A DNA stretch of 64,000 nucleotides from Blastococcus tunisiensis (GTDB taxonomy: Bacteria > Actinomycetota > Actinomycetes > Mycobacteriales > Geodermatophilaceae): positions 86,888-150,887 of the forward strand of contig NZ_FOND01000014.1 of assembly GCF_900112815.1 (NCBI RefSeq). Reading direction: 5' to 3'. Numbering within the stretch: position 1 is the first letter of the stretch; each line of letters opens with the position of its first letter. Of this stretch, positions 45,415 to 53,887 are shown one piece after another. The position numbers and the translations under genes are program-made. The notes beneath the pieces were generated by a model. The model ran no database searches. It had not been told where the DNA came from and saw only the letters and a list, made by a program, of their open reading frames with translations.

Positions 45415-46665
45415 TCAGGCCGGTCGGACGTCGGTGAGCAGCAGCCCGCTCGCCGGCGCCGCCGGCATCCGCGTGAGGTCGACGCTCAGGTCCTGCAGCG
45501 GGACCTCGTAGGTCATGCCCGTGGTGAGGAGCCGGACCGCCCGCTCCAGCACCGAGATGGTGAGCCATTCACCCGCGCACCGGTGACCGGAGGAGAACTC
45601 ACCGGCGCCCTGCGGCAGGAAGGTGTACGGGTCGCCGTCCCAAGCCCCGAAGCGCTCGGGCCGGAAGGCAGCCGGGTCGGCCCAGAGGCGCGGGTCGTGG
45701 TTGGTGGCGTAGATGTCCAGCAGCAGCCAGGAGCCCGGGGTGAATCGGCGACCCCGCCAGTCGAACTCCTGCTGGACGCGGCCCCCGACCATGGGGAAGA
45801 ACGGGTAGTAGCGGCGCACCTCCTGCACGAACCACCGGAGGTACCCGTTCTCGCCCACCGCCGTGCGGCACTCCGGATGCTGGTGCAGCGCGAGGGCCGC
45901 GAAGACCACGAACCTGGCCACGGCGACGGTGGGGCGCAGCACGTTGAGGAGTTCGACCCGTGCCACATCGGGGTCCAGCAACCGGCCCTCCGCGTCGCGG
46001 TGCCGGGCGATGACGTGCGCCGCACGCCCCTCCTGGACCGCCGGATCGCCGCCGCGCACGCGGGCGATCAGTTCGCCGGCCCAGCGTTCGGCGCGGTGGC
46101 GGAGCAGCTGGCCGTGCAGGTTGCGCGGCCCGACCGAGCCGGCGCCCTCCACCATGGCGGCCAGCTGGCGGGTACGGGTGCCGGCGTCCTCCCGGTCGAG
46201 CGGCACCCCGCTCCACGCGCAGACCGCCCGGAAGAGCACCTCGCGGACCGCGTCGAAGAGCACCACTCCGCCGGACCCGGCCCACTGCGGGGCGCCGGTG
46301 CGCCACTCCCGCTCCACCAGATCCCCGATCTCGGCGAGCGCGGCGGGAGTCATCAGCGACATGAACATCTGCTTGCGGTGGCGGTGTGCCTCCCCGTCGA
46401 GCAGTTCCACGCTGCCCCGGTCCTGCAGCAGGGTGAGGGTCGTGGGCGGGAGAGCCCGCCGCCGCGTCGTCCGATCCGGCTCGTACAGCAGGCGCGCCGC
46501 CTCCTCGCCGAAGGCGACCACGGCCGGCCGGAGCATCAGCCGGGTCTCGAAGACGTCCGACGCGGTGCGGGCGAACCGGTGCGCCCCGAAGGCGTAGCCC
46601 TCCCGGAGCAGGGCCACGGTGCTGTCGGCCCCGCGCAGCCGGGGGATGCCGTCGGTCACGGTCAC
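45415..46665 (-). CDS. Cytochrome P450 of the CYP152 fatty-acid peroxygenase family
   Basis: A 416-residue P450, the CYP152 length. The heme cysteine is C363 in GEFSSGHRCAGE. EVRRYYPFFPMVGG, YATNHDPRLWADPAAFRPERF and the carboxylate-binding arginine in NVLRPTVAVA match P450-BSbeta closely. These enzymes use hydrogen peroxide directly to hydroxylate or decarboxylate fatty acids. The residue equivalent to Gln85 of BSbeta and His85 of OleT is E87 here (SVELLDGEAHRHRK), which is unusual. No redox partner gene is nearby, as expected. GTG 46665 follows AGGAGGAAAGGAC. Confidence 0.92.
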   Translation of the reverse strand: MTVTDGIPRLRGADSTVALLREGYAFGAHRFARTASDVFETRLMLRPAVVAFGEEAARLLYEPDRTTRRRALPPTTLTLLQDRGSVELLDGEAHRHRKQMFMSLMTPAALAEIGDLVEREWRTGAPQWAGSGGVVLFDAVREVLFRAVCAWSGVPLDREDAGTRTRQLAAMVEGAGSVGPRNLHGQLLRHRAERWAGELIARVRGGDPAVQEGRAAHVIARHRDAEGRLLDPDVARVELLNVLRPTVAVARFVVFAALALHQHPECRTAVGENGYLRWFVQEVRRYYPFFPMVGGRVQQEFDWRGRRFTPGSWLLLDIYATNHDPRLWADPAAFRPERFGAWDGDPYTFLPQGAGEFSSGHRCAGEWLTISVLERAVRLLTTGMTYEVPLQDLSVDLTRMPAAPASGLLLTDVRPA

Positions 46666-46801
46666 GTCCTTTCCTCCTGGCCGCCCGGGTCCGTACCGGC
46701 CCTTCGGGGCCGGTCGCGGCGGGCGGGCGGGAGCCCACGGGGAGAGCCGGTCGGCGGGTGCCGACCTCGCGCCCGGCCGATCGGCTCTCCCTCCGGCCGG
46801 A

Positions 46802-46972
46802 TCAGTCGTCGTTCTCCTCCTCGTCGCCGACGCCCTCCTCCACGACCCCTCCGTCGTCGACGGGCTCCTCCTCACCGCAGGCGACCATCGTGAAGGAGGC
46901 GGCCGCGATGGCGGCCCCTGCGGCGGCGGAGCGCCAGCGGTTGCGACGTGCGGGCAGTGGCGTGCGGTTCAT
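46802..46972 (-). CDS. Tiny acidic lipoprotein, unknown function
   Basis: A 56-residue protein: basic N-terminus (RRNRWR), hydrophobic stretch and lipobox MVAC near residue 32, then only about 24 mature residues made almost wholly of E, D, G and V. ATG 46972 follows CGAGGAGAAC. It lies 136 bp upstream of the P450 gene on the same strand. A similar mini-lipoprotein is at 5004-5234. Function is unknown; the lipid-anchored acidic peptide could be structural or bind cations. Confidence 0.68.
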   Translation of the reverse strand: MNRTPLPARRNRWRSAAAGAAIAAASFTMVACGEEEPVDDGGVVEEGVGDEEENDD

Positions 46973-47087
46973 GGTTCTCCTCGGGACGCGACGGCCGTGA
47001 CCGGCGGACGGTGGATGCGGGCGCCGGCTGCCTGCCCGGGGCCCCGGCCCCCGACCCACACCCGCCGGTGAACGTCACACATCCGTA

Positions 47088-47106
47088 AGGGAGGGATGGC
47101 CTCCCT
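47088..47106. promoter_or_regulatory. Inverted repeat AGGGAGG-n5-CCTCCCT in a divergent intergenic region
   Basis: A perfect 7-5-7 inverted repeat about 84 bp before the GH13 start and 116 bp from the mini-lipoprotein start. It may be an operator for either unit. Confidence 0.45.
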
Positions 47107-47177
47107 CGTCCGGGGCCACGCGCGGAGCCCGGTATCGCCCGCGCCCGGTGCGCCGGGTCGGCGGCGGCCGACCGGGG

Positions 47178-47183
47178 TAGCGA
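47178..47183 (+). promoter_or_regulatory. GGGTAGC-type -10 box before the first GH13 gene
   Basis: TAGCGA inside GGGGTAGCGA, 6-nt spacer, ATG 47190, with no ribosome site. The same box and spacing precede the hydrolase at 57353. Confidence 0.45.
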
Positions 47184-47189
47184 TGCCCC

Positions 47190-48851
47190 ATGTTGGATCC
47201 GGCCGTGAGCGACCAGTGGTGGAAGAACGCCGTCGTCTACTGCGTGGACGTGTCGCGTTTCATGGACTCGAACGGGGACGGGGTCGGCGATTTCCGCGGC
47301 CTGACCCAGCGGCTGCCGTACCTCAGCGGCCTCGGCGTCACCTGCCTGTGGCTGCTGCCGTTCTATCCCTCCCCCGGGCGGGACGACGGGTACGACGTGT
47401 CCGACTACTACGCGGTGGACCCGCGTCTGGGCAGCCTCGGGGAATTCGTGGAGTTCGTGCGGACCGCCCGTGGTCTGGGCATCCGGGTGGTGACCGACCT
47501 GGTGGTGAACCACACCTCGAGCGACCACCCGTGGTTCCGCGACGCACGGCGCAGCCGGGACTCGACCTACCGCGACTGGTACGTCTGGTCCGACGAGGAA
47601 CCCGAGCAGCAGGGGAAGATCATCTTCCCCGACAAGGAGGACAGCAACTGGGCATGGGACGAGGAGGCCGGCCAGTACTACCTGCACCGCTTCTACTCCT
47701 CCGAGCCCGACCTCGACATCGCCAACCCCGACGTCCGTGACGAGATCCACCGCATCATGGGGTTCTGGCTCGAGCTCGGCGTCTCCGGCTTCCGGATCGA
47801 CGCCGCGCCCTATCTCATCGGGGACACCGGCATCGAGGACGAGATGCCCCAGGACCCGCACGACTTCCTCGAGGACATGCGGGGATTCCTCTCCCGCCGC
47901 CGGGGCGACGCCGTCCTCCTCGGCGAGGTCAACCTCGACCCCGGGGAGCGCGAGACGTTCTTCGGGGACGAGGGCGACGAGCTGACCTGCCTCTTCGACT
48001 TCATCATGTCCGGTGCCGTGTTCACGGCGATGGCCCGAGGCGAGGCCGGCCCGCTGGCGGACCAGCTGCGCCGCACCCCCCGGCCACCGCGCACCGCGCA
48101 GTGGCTGAATTTCCTGCGCAACCACGACGAGCTCAACCTCTCCCGCCTGCCCGAGGACCAGAAGCAGGACGTCATGCACGCCTTCGCACCCGACGAGGAG
48201 ATGCGGATCTTCGACCGGGGCATCCGGCGCCGGCTGCCACCGATGGTCGACGGCGACCGCCGGCGGATCGAGCTGGCCATCAGCCTGGTGATGACGCTGC
48301 CCGGCACCCCCGTGCTCCTCTACGGGGAAGAGATCGGGATGGGTGACGACCTCGGGACGGAGGGACGCAGGAGCGTGCGAACGGTCATGCAGTGGAGCGA
48401 TGGGCCGAACGGCGGGTTCTCCACCGGGGAGGATCTCGCGGCGCCGCTGATCGACCACGGCCCGTTCCGCTACCAGGACGTCAACGTCGCCGACCAGCGA
48501 CGGCACGAGGACTCCCTGCTCAACCGCGTGGAGCGGGCCATCCGCGTCCGCAAGGAGTCGCCCGAGTTCGGTTGGGGCTCCTGGTCCGTCCTCGACACCG
48601 GGGACCGCCGGGTCCTGGCCCACCGCTGCGACTGGCTGGGGAGCGCCGTGGTGGCCGTGCACAACCTCTCCGGGGACGACGTCGAGGTCCGGCTGGATCT
48701 CCACGCCGGGCAGCAGGTGGACGACGTCGCCGACCTGTTCGGCAACGACCGGTTCGAGCCGCTGGACCCGGAGGACGCCGTCTTCGCCCTGTCCCCCTAC
48801 GGCTACCGCTGGCTCCGCGGTCGCGGTGCGGGGAGCGAGGTGGCGCTGTGA
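47190..48851 (+). CDS. GH13 alpha-glucosyl enzyme, trehalose-synthase-like
   Basis: A 553-residue alpha-amylase-family protein. The (beta/alpha)8 barrel begins WWKNAVVYCVDVSRFMDSNGDGVGDFRGL. Catalytic residues are D204 in GFRIDAAP, E246 in LLGEVNL and D313 in LRNHDEL; VVNHTSSDHPWF is the first conserved region. The closest family flavour is TreS/GH13_16 (QKQDVMHAFAP and RRRLPPMVDGDRRRIELA), which interconvert maltose and trehalose, but it lacks a maltokinase domain or neighbour. A second GH13 gene overlaps its stop. Start is at a leaderless-type GGGTAGC box, consistent with stress-induced compatible-solute metabolism, which is inference. Confidence 0.88.
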   Translation: MLDPAVSDQWWKNAVVYCVDVSRFMDSNGDGVGDFRGLTQRLPYLSGLGVTCLWLLPFYPSPGRDDGYDVSDYYAVDPRLGSLGEFVEFVRTARGLGIRVVTDLVVNHTSSDHPWFRDARRSRDSTYRDWYVWSDEEPEQQGKIIFPDKEDSNWAWDEEAGQYYLHRFYSSEPDLDIANPDVRDEIHRIMGFWLELGVSGFRIDAAPYLIGDTGIEDEMPQDPHDFLEDMRGFLSRRRGDAVLLGEVNLDPGERETFFGDEGDELTCLFDFIMSGAVFTAMARGEAGPLADQLRRTPRPPRTAQWLNFLRNHDELNLSRLPEDQKQDVMHAFAPDEEMRIFDRGIRRRLPPMVDGDRRRIELAISLVMTLPGTPVLLYGEEIGMGDDLGTEGRRSVRTVMQWSDGPNGGFSTGEDLAAPLIDHGPFRYQDVNVADQRRHEDSLLNRVERAIRVRKESPEFGWGSWSVLDTGDRRVLAHRCDWLGSAVVAVHNLSGDDVEVRLDLHAGQQVDDVADLFGNDRFEPLDPEDAVFALSPYGYRWLRGRGAGSEVAL

Positions 48852-50473
48852 CCCGGCCCGGCCCGCCGGACGCCACCGGCACCGCCCCGGCCGGGCAGAT
48901 CGCCGGGCCGTGGTGGCGCACGGGCGTCGTCTACCAGATCTACCCCCGGTCGTTCGCCGACACCTCGGGGAGCGGCGTCGGGGACCTGGACGGGATCCGG
49001 GCGCACCTGGACCACCTCGGCTGGCTGGGCGTCGACACCCTCTGGTTGTCCCCGATCTATCCCTCCCCCATGGCCGACGCCGGTTACGACATCGCCGACC
49101 ACTGCGCCGTCGATCCGATCTTCGGCGACCTCGACGCGTTCGACCGGCTGCTCGCCGAGGTCCACGCCCGCGGCATGCGGCTGATGCTCGACTGGGTGCC
49201 GAACCACACCAGCGACCAGCACCCGTGGTTCCTCGACTCCCGCAGCTCCCGCGACTCACCGCGGCGCGGGTGGTACCTGTGGCGCGACGGCACGCCGGAC
49301 ACCCCGCCGAACAACTGGCTGGCCCAGTTCGGCGGAGGGCCCGCGTGGACCTGGGACGAACTCACGCGGCAGTGGTACCTGCACCTGTTCCTGCCGCAGC
49401 AGCCCGACCTGGACTGGAGCGAATCGGCCGTGCGGGAGGCCATGCACGACGTGCTGCGCTTCTGGTTGCGCCGTGGCGTCGACGGCTTCCGCGCCGACGT
49501 CGTGCATCTCATCGGGAAGGACCCGGACCTGCCCGACCACCCCCCGGAACTGGTCGGGACGAACATCGTGCACACCCACGACCTACCGGTGACCCACGAT
49601 CTCCTCCGCGGGATCCGCTCCGTCCTCGACGAGTTCCCCGGCGACCGGGCCATGGTCGGCGAGGTCAACCTGCGCTCCCCGGCCCTGGTGGCGCCGTACT
49701 ACGGGGCCGGGGACGAGCTGCACCTGGCGTTCAACTTCGTCCCGCTGCTCGGCCCCTGGGACGCCGCGTTCTGGCGCTCGACGATCCAGGACACGCTGGC
49801 GGCACTGGCCCCCGTCGAGGCCTGGCCCACCTGGGTCCTGTCGAACCACGACAACCCCCGGCACCGCACCCGGTACGGCGGGTCCGAGGCACGGGCGCGC
49901 GCCGCGGCCCTGCTCCTCCTCACCCTGCCCGGCACGCCGTTCCTCTACGCCGGCGAGGAGCTGGGCCTCGAGGACGCCGTCGTCCCTCCGGGCCGACGGG
50001 TGGATCCGGGGGGCCGCGACGGCTGCCGTGCCCCGATCCCGTGGACCCCGGATGCCGGTCACGGCTGGCCGCCGGACCCGTGGCTGCCGTTCCCCCCGGA
50101 CGCCGCCGGCCGCAGCACCGCCGCGCAGCGGGCGGACCCGGCATCGGTGCTGCACCTCTACCGGCGGCTGCTGACGGCCCGCCGCGGGTCCCCGGCGCTG
50201 CATCGCGGATCGTGGACAGCACTGCCCGCGCCCGACGGCGTCCTCGCCTACGAGCGCCGCACGGGAGACGACCGCCGGATCGTTGCGGTCAACTTCGGGG
50301 ACGCACCGGCAGAACTGCCCGTCGGGGAGCCGGTGGCGGTGGAGGTCGCCTCCACCGGACGGGGTGAGGGTGCGGCGTGGCCCGGGGTGCTCGCCCCCTC
50401 CGAAGCCGTCGTGCTCGTCCCGACGCGGGAGCCGACGGCGACCCCGACGGAGGCGGTGGTTCAGCCGGCGTAG
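48848..50473 (+). CDS. GH13 alpha-glucosidase (oligo-1,6-glucosidase-like)
   Basis: A 541-residue alpha-amylase-family protein starting with a P/A/G lead, then WWRTGVVYQIYPRSFADTSGSGVGDLDGI, typical of alpha-glucosidases. Conserved regions are DWVPNHTSDQHPWF, GFRADVVH (nucleophile D), GEVNL (acid/base E) and SNHDNPRH (stabilising D). The C-terminal beta domain (RIVAVNFGDAPAEL) follows. It should release glucose from short alpha-glucosides or sucrose/trehalose-like sugars. GTG 48848 overlaps the previous GH13 stop (GTGA), so the two are coexpressed. The stop overlaps the converging P19-like gene by 13 bp. Confidence 0.88.
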   Translation: MTRPGPPDATGTAPAGQIAGPWWRTGVVYQIYPRSFADTSGSGVGDLDGIRAHLDHLGWLGVDTLWLSPIYPSPMADAGYDIADHCAVDPIFGDLDAFDRLLAEVHARGMRLMLDWVPNHTSDQHPWFLDSRSSRDSPRRGWYLWRDGTPDTPPNNWLAQFGGGPAWTWDELTRQWYLHLFLPQQPDLDWSESAVREAMHDVLRFWLRRGVDGFRADVVHLIGKDPDLPDHPPELVGTNIVHTHDLPVTHDLLRGIRSVLDEFPGDRAMVGEVNLRSPALVAPYYGAGDELHLAFNFVPLLGPWDAAFWRSTIQDTLAALAPVEAWPTWVLSNHDNPRHRTRYGGSEARARAAALLLLTLPGTPFLYAGEELGLEDAVVPPGRRVDPGGRDGCRAPIPWTPDAGHGWPPDPWLPFPPDAAGRSTAAQRADPASVLHLYRRLLTARRGSPALHRGSWTALPAPDGVLAYERRTGDDRRIVAVNFGDAPAELPVGEPVAVEVASTGRGEGAAWPGVLAPSEAVVLVPTREPTATPTEAVVQPA

Positions 50474-51087
50474 GGCGTCTCGGGACCACGCGGTGCGGCG
50501 TCGGGGCTCGGCTTGCGGCCCGGCTCGAACCCGACGTCCGCGAAGACGACGTCGACCGGGTCGGCGTAGCGCTTCCCGTTGCGGGGGTCGTGCCGCATCC
50601 AGGAGGGCGGCTCGATGTGCACCGAGACCGTGAACGGTCCCTCCCCGGGCACCTTCGCGTTGAAGCCGTAGTGGTGCAGGAACGGGTGCCACAGGAACGG
50701 CGCCCGTTCGCTGAACAACTCGCGGTCGCCGTCCTGGACGGTGACCGTGACGTCCAGGCCCGGGACGAACCGTCCGTCCGCGAGATCGGCCACGGCCACC
50801 TCGATGTGGGCGTTGGCCTCCTCCGGCGCCTCCCGCCAGACCAGGCCGCTGTCGCCGTCCCGTGCGTACATGCCCTCGGCCTGCTCGTTGACCAGGGCGA
50901 CGACGAAGTTCCCCGCCTCGGCGACTGCCGCGCCGTCCTCCTCCTTCATGGCCTGCAGGGCCGCGCCATAGGCGTCCCCCTGCTGCCTGGCCGTGTCCAG
51001 CTGCTCCGGTTCGGCCTCGTTGCTCTTCTCCATGGGCGGCGCCACCGCCGGCGTCGTCCGCTCCTCGACTGCGTGTCCTGCGGCCAC
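50461..51087 (-). CDS. P19/Tpd-like protein (putative iron or copper handling)
   Basis: A 208-residue protein. The C-terminal 150 residues resemble the P19/Tpd family of ferrous-iron-transport partners: NAHIEVAVADLADGRFVPGLDV, FLWHPFLHHYGFNAKVPGEGPFTVSVHIEPP. Histidines in HIEV and HPFLHHYG are the likely metal ligands. P19 is normally periplasmic and works with an FTR1-type permease; this copy has no signal peptide and no permease gene beside it. The N-terminal 55 residues are charged and disordered. GTG 51087 follows GGGGAG. Confidence 0.75.
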   Translation of the reverse strand: MAAGHAVEERTTPAVAPPMEKSNEAEPEQLDTARQQGDAYGAALQAMKEEDGAAVAEAGNFVVALVNEQAEGMYARDGDSGLVWREAPEEANAHIEVAVADLADGRFVPGLDVTVTVQDGDRELFSERAPFLWHPFLHHYGFNAKVPGEGPFTVSVHIEPPSWMRHDPRNGKRYADPVDVVFADVGFEPGRKPSPDAAPRGPETPYAG

Positions 51088-51245
51088 GGGTCGCTCCCCT
51101 CGCTCGGCGTTCGGTTCCCCCGCCCGCGTGCCCCCCGGCACCCGGCACGAACCACCCCCACCGCCGCTGTCACCGCAATGACACACGGGGCGTTCCGCGG
51201 CACCCGGCGCCGGTCGGCAGGCCGCGCCTCGACGAGCCGGTCCGG

Positions 51246-52238
51246 CTAGCCGCTGCCATCCGCCTCACCCGGTCCAGCGGGGGCCGGATCCGGCAGTGCT
51301 CCGACCTCGATGCCGGCGTGCCTGGCCTCCAGCTGCGCGGTCACGGCGAACCCCAGGAAGATGGCCACGCCGGTCACCTGCGTCCACAGCAGGAGTGCGA
51401 TGACGCCGGTCAGCGGTCCGTAGACGACCCCGAAGGACGCGGAGAGCTGGACGTACGCGCCGAGCAGGGCGGTGAAGCCGAGCCACAGCGATACCGCGAC
51501 GACCGTGCCGAGAAGCAACCACGACCACCCGGGCTGACGCCGTCGGGGGGCCAGGCGGAGCATCGCCAGCACCGCGCCGAGCACCAGCAGCACACCCACC
51601 GGCACGGCCGCCGCCATGACCGCGTCGTCGTCCCAGCCGTAGACGTCCTCGACCGCGTCCCCGAACGCGGCTCCGGCCAGCAGCACGCCGGACCCCGCCA
51701 TGGCAGGGAGACCGGAGACGACCGTCATCCCCAGGGCCCGACCGTACTTCCGGCGGGTGGGCCGGTCCCGGACGATCCCGTAGATCCGGTTGGCCCCGCG
51801 CTCGAGCTGTCCCATGGCGGTGGTCAGCGTGGCGAGCGCGAAGGCCAGCCCCAGCCAGAGCGCCGCCACGGAACCCGCCCCCTGTTCCAGGGTGTTCCGG
51901 ATCAGGGCTCCCGATCCGCCGGGGCTCAGCGCGACGATCGTCGACCGGAGCACCCGCCCCAGGCCGTCCGTCGCCAGGGTCCCGCTGAGACCGACGGCGG
52001 CGATCACCAGCGGGATGAAGGCGAGGGAGAGCTGCAAGGCCAGGGCGCGGGAGTGGGAGAACCCGTCGCCGTAGCGGAACCGGGCGAACGCCTGCTGCCA
52101 GAACGACCACTTCGCCGCACGGACCGCCCGCATCGCGTCGCGAGACGTCAGCTCGCCGCCGGACTCCCCGCCACCTTCGGGCACGCCGGGGACCGATCCG
52201 GAGCTGCGGCCCGTTCCCCGGGGACCGTCGGTGATCAC
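51246..52238 (-). CDS. YihY/BrkB-family membrane protein
   Basis: A 330-residue protein with six hydrophobic segments. Family marks are FWQQAFARFRYGDGFSHSRALALQLSLAFIPLVIA near the N-terminus and FGVVYGPLTGVIALLLWTQVTGVAIFLGFAVTAQLE near the end. An N-terminal cytoplasmic lead of about 40 residues precedes them. Function of the family is unclear (a former RNase BN assignment was wrong). GTG 52238 follows GGGGAG; shorter starts at the internal ATG (MRAVRAAKW) are possible. It is divergent from the FUSC gene across a long gap. Confidence 0.85.
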   Translation of the reverse strand: MITDGPRGTGRSSGSVPGVPEGGGESGGELTSRDAMRAVRAAKWSFWQQAFARFRYGDGFSHSRALALQLSLAFIPLVIAAVGLSGTLATDGLGRVLRSTIVALSPGGSGALIRNTLEQGAGSVAALWLGLAFALATLTTAMGQLERGANRIYGIVRDRPTRRKYGRALGMTVVSGLPAMAGSGVLLAGAAFGDAVEDVYGWDDDAVMAAAVPVGVLLVLGAVLAMLRLAPRRRQPGWSWLLLGTVVAVSLWLGFTALLGAYVQLSASFGVVYGPLTGVIALLLWTQVTGVAIFLGFAVTAQLEARHAGIEVGALPDPAPAGPGEADGSG

Positions 52239-52630
52239 CCGGACAGCTCCCCTCGTCGTCGACCGGTGGCCGGCAGCTCGCCGGAACACCTCGCCGTTCG
52301 GATTCCCCGTGGGCGCATGCCCGGATTGGAGCACGACACCGCGGCGCGCGTCGCCGCACGGCCCGGCCGGGCACCGCGCGGGGGCAGCGAGCACGCGGAG
52401 GGCCCGAAGCACGACCGATGACGGTTGCATGACGATCGGGGCCGGGCCGGATCCTGCCGCCCGGCTCGGGCAGAGGGGACGGGACAGGCGAGGTAGACGA
52501 CTCGCGGTCCCCGGCGGCGGAGGGAGAAGCCCCGGCTGCGCCACGACGCCCCGCCCGGCGGCAGCAGGCACCCGTGTGCCGGCCGCCGGCGCAGCGGGGT
52601 CCGCGGCGGCGCGTCGTGGGCACGGACGGT
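52239..52630. other. 392-bp divergent intergenic region without a gene
   Basis: Between the BrkB-type gene (minus) and the FUSC gene (plus). Open frames here are P/A/R/G-rich and lack ribosome sites, so none is called. A patch near 52418-52440 (GATGACGGTTGCATGACGAT) is less GC-rich and may hold a promoter. I see no convincing -35/-10 pair or repeat. Confidence 0.5.
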
Positions 52631-53764
52631 ATGACGACGGAGCACGACGTGCGCGAGCGTGCGCGACCTGATGGGGACCGCGGGGGAACGCTCCGGCGGG
52701 CTGCACGGCGGCTGGCGGCCAGCCCCCGACCGGGCATGGCGGTCAGGGCCGCGGTGGCAGCCTCCCTCGCCTGGGGGCTCGTGCACGTCCTTCCGGGATT
52801 CGCCGCGGAATACCCCTACTACGCGCCGCTGGGCGCGGTGATCGCCACGTCCACCACGGTCGCCGGGTCGGCGCGGCAGGCGTGGCAGACGGTCGCCGCC
52901 ATCGCGCTCGGCGCCGGCGTGGCACTCGGCGTCGAGCAGCTCCTGGGACGCAACCTGGCGACCATCGCAGCCGTCGTGGGCATCGGCGTGCTCCTCGGCG
53001 GCTGGAAGCGGCTGGGCAGCGGAGCCGGCTGGCTGCCCACGTCCGCGCTCTTCGTGCTGCTCCTCGGGGACCAGCACCCGCTCGACTACGTGGCCGGGTT
53101 CGCCGGGCTCACGCTGGCGGGAGCGCTCGTCGGGCTGGCTGTGGTCGCCGCCTTCCCACCGCTGCCACTGACCTCCGCGGACGCTGCCCTGGACCGACTG
53201 CGGCGCACCCTGGCCGACCAGCTGGAGGACCTGGGCGCCGGGCTCCGGCGGGAGGGGGCCCGGGTTCCCGGCGAGTGGCGGGCCCGCATCCACGCCATCG
53301 ACCCCGTCGTCGTCCAGGTGCGCGAGGCGGTGCACCGGGTGGAGGAGGCGCGGAGCGGGAACCGGATCGCGGGCAGGTTCCGCGACTCCCTCGAGCGGCA
53401 GCGTCGGCAGGCCGCGGCGTTGCAGCGGCTGGCGTTCCTGGTCACGAGCATCACCCAGCTGCTCACGGAGACCGATGTCGCGGACCGGGACGACACGACG
53501 CTCGCCCCGTCCCTGCGGGCCCCCGTCGCCGGAGCGCTGGACAGCCTGGCCGGCATCCTCCGCACGATGGACCGCCGGACGCCGGACCCGGCTGCCCTCG
53601 ACCGGGCGTGCGACGCGGTCCGGACGCTGGTCGGACAGGTCCGGCGCACGCCCGCGACGACCGGCGACGGCGGTCTCGTGGTGGACAGCGTCGTGGAGGA
53701 CATCCGGCGGTCGCTGCTCGCCCTGCACCCGGAGCTGGGCCGGGCCGAACCGGGAGGGCGGTGA
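52631..53764 (+). CDS. FUSC-family membrane protein
   Basis: A 377-residue protein. Residues 35-170 hold about six hydrophobic segments (MAVRAAVAASLAWGLVHVLPG, YYAPLGAVIATSTTV, TVAAIALGAGVALGVEQLLG) in the pattern of the aromatic-acid exporter / FUSC half-module. The C-terminal 200 residues are a long helical, charged cytoplasmic region (LRRTLADQLEDLGAGLRREG). The family exports aromatic or amphipathic compounds, but some members have other roles. ATG 52631 has no obvious ribosome site. It lies 123 bp before the PAP2 gene on the same strand. Confidence 0.82.
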   Translation: MTTEHDVRERARPDGDRGGTLRRAARRLAASPRPGMAVRAAVAASLAWGLVHVLPGFAAEYPYYAPLGAVIATSTTVAGSARQAWQTVAAIALGAGVALGVEQLLGRNLATIAAVVGIGVLLGGWKRLGSGAGWLPTSALFVLLLGDQHPLDYVAGFAGLTLAGALVGLAVVAAFPPLPLTSADAALDRLRRTLADQLEDLGAGLRREGARVPGEWRARIHAIDPVVVQVREAVHRVEEARSGNRIAGRFRDSLERQRRQAAALQRLAFLVTSITQLLTETDVADRDDTTLAPSLRAPVAGALDSLAGILRTMDRRTPDPAALDRACDAVRTLVGQVRRTPATTGDGGLVVDSVVEDIRRSLLALHPELGRAEPGGR

Positions 53765-53875
53765 CCCGGACGCCGCCGCCCCCGACGCACGAAGCCCTCG
53801 GGAGCGGTGGCAGCCGGCCAGGCGATGTCACCGGACTGCAAGGCGCAGGGCGTTCACGGACGTCGTCCGCAGGGG

Positions 53876-53881
53876 TAGCCG
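53876..53881 (+). promoter_or_regulatory. GGGTAGC-type -10 box before the double-PAP2 gene
   Basis: TAGCCG inside GGGGTAGCCGG, then 6 nt, then GTG 53888. A GTTC lies at 16-nt spacing upstream of GGGGTA, the distance expected for a SigB/SigF-type -35 (GTTT). No ribosome site. Confidence 0.45.
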
Positions 53882-53887
53882 GTCCGG

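Noticed and set aside
43639..51087. A biosynthetic cluster around the P450, molybdoenzyme and GH13 genes
   Set aside because: No synthase, carrier or tailoring set; CYP152 enzymes act alone with peroxide and the genes are on different strands and units.
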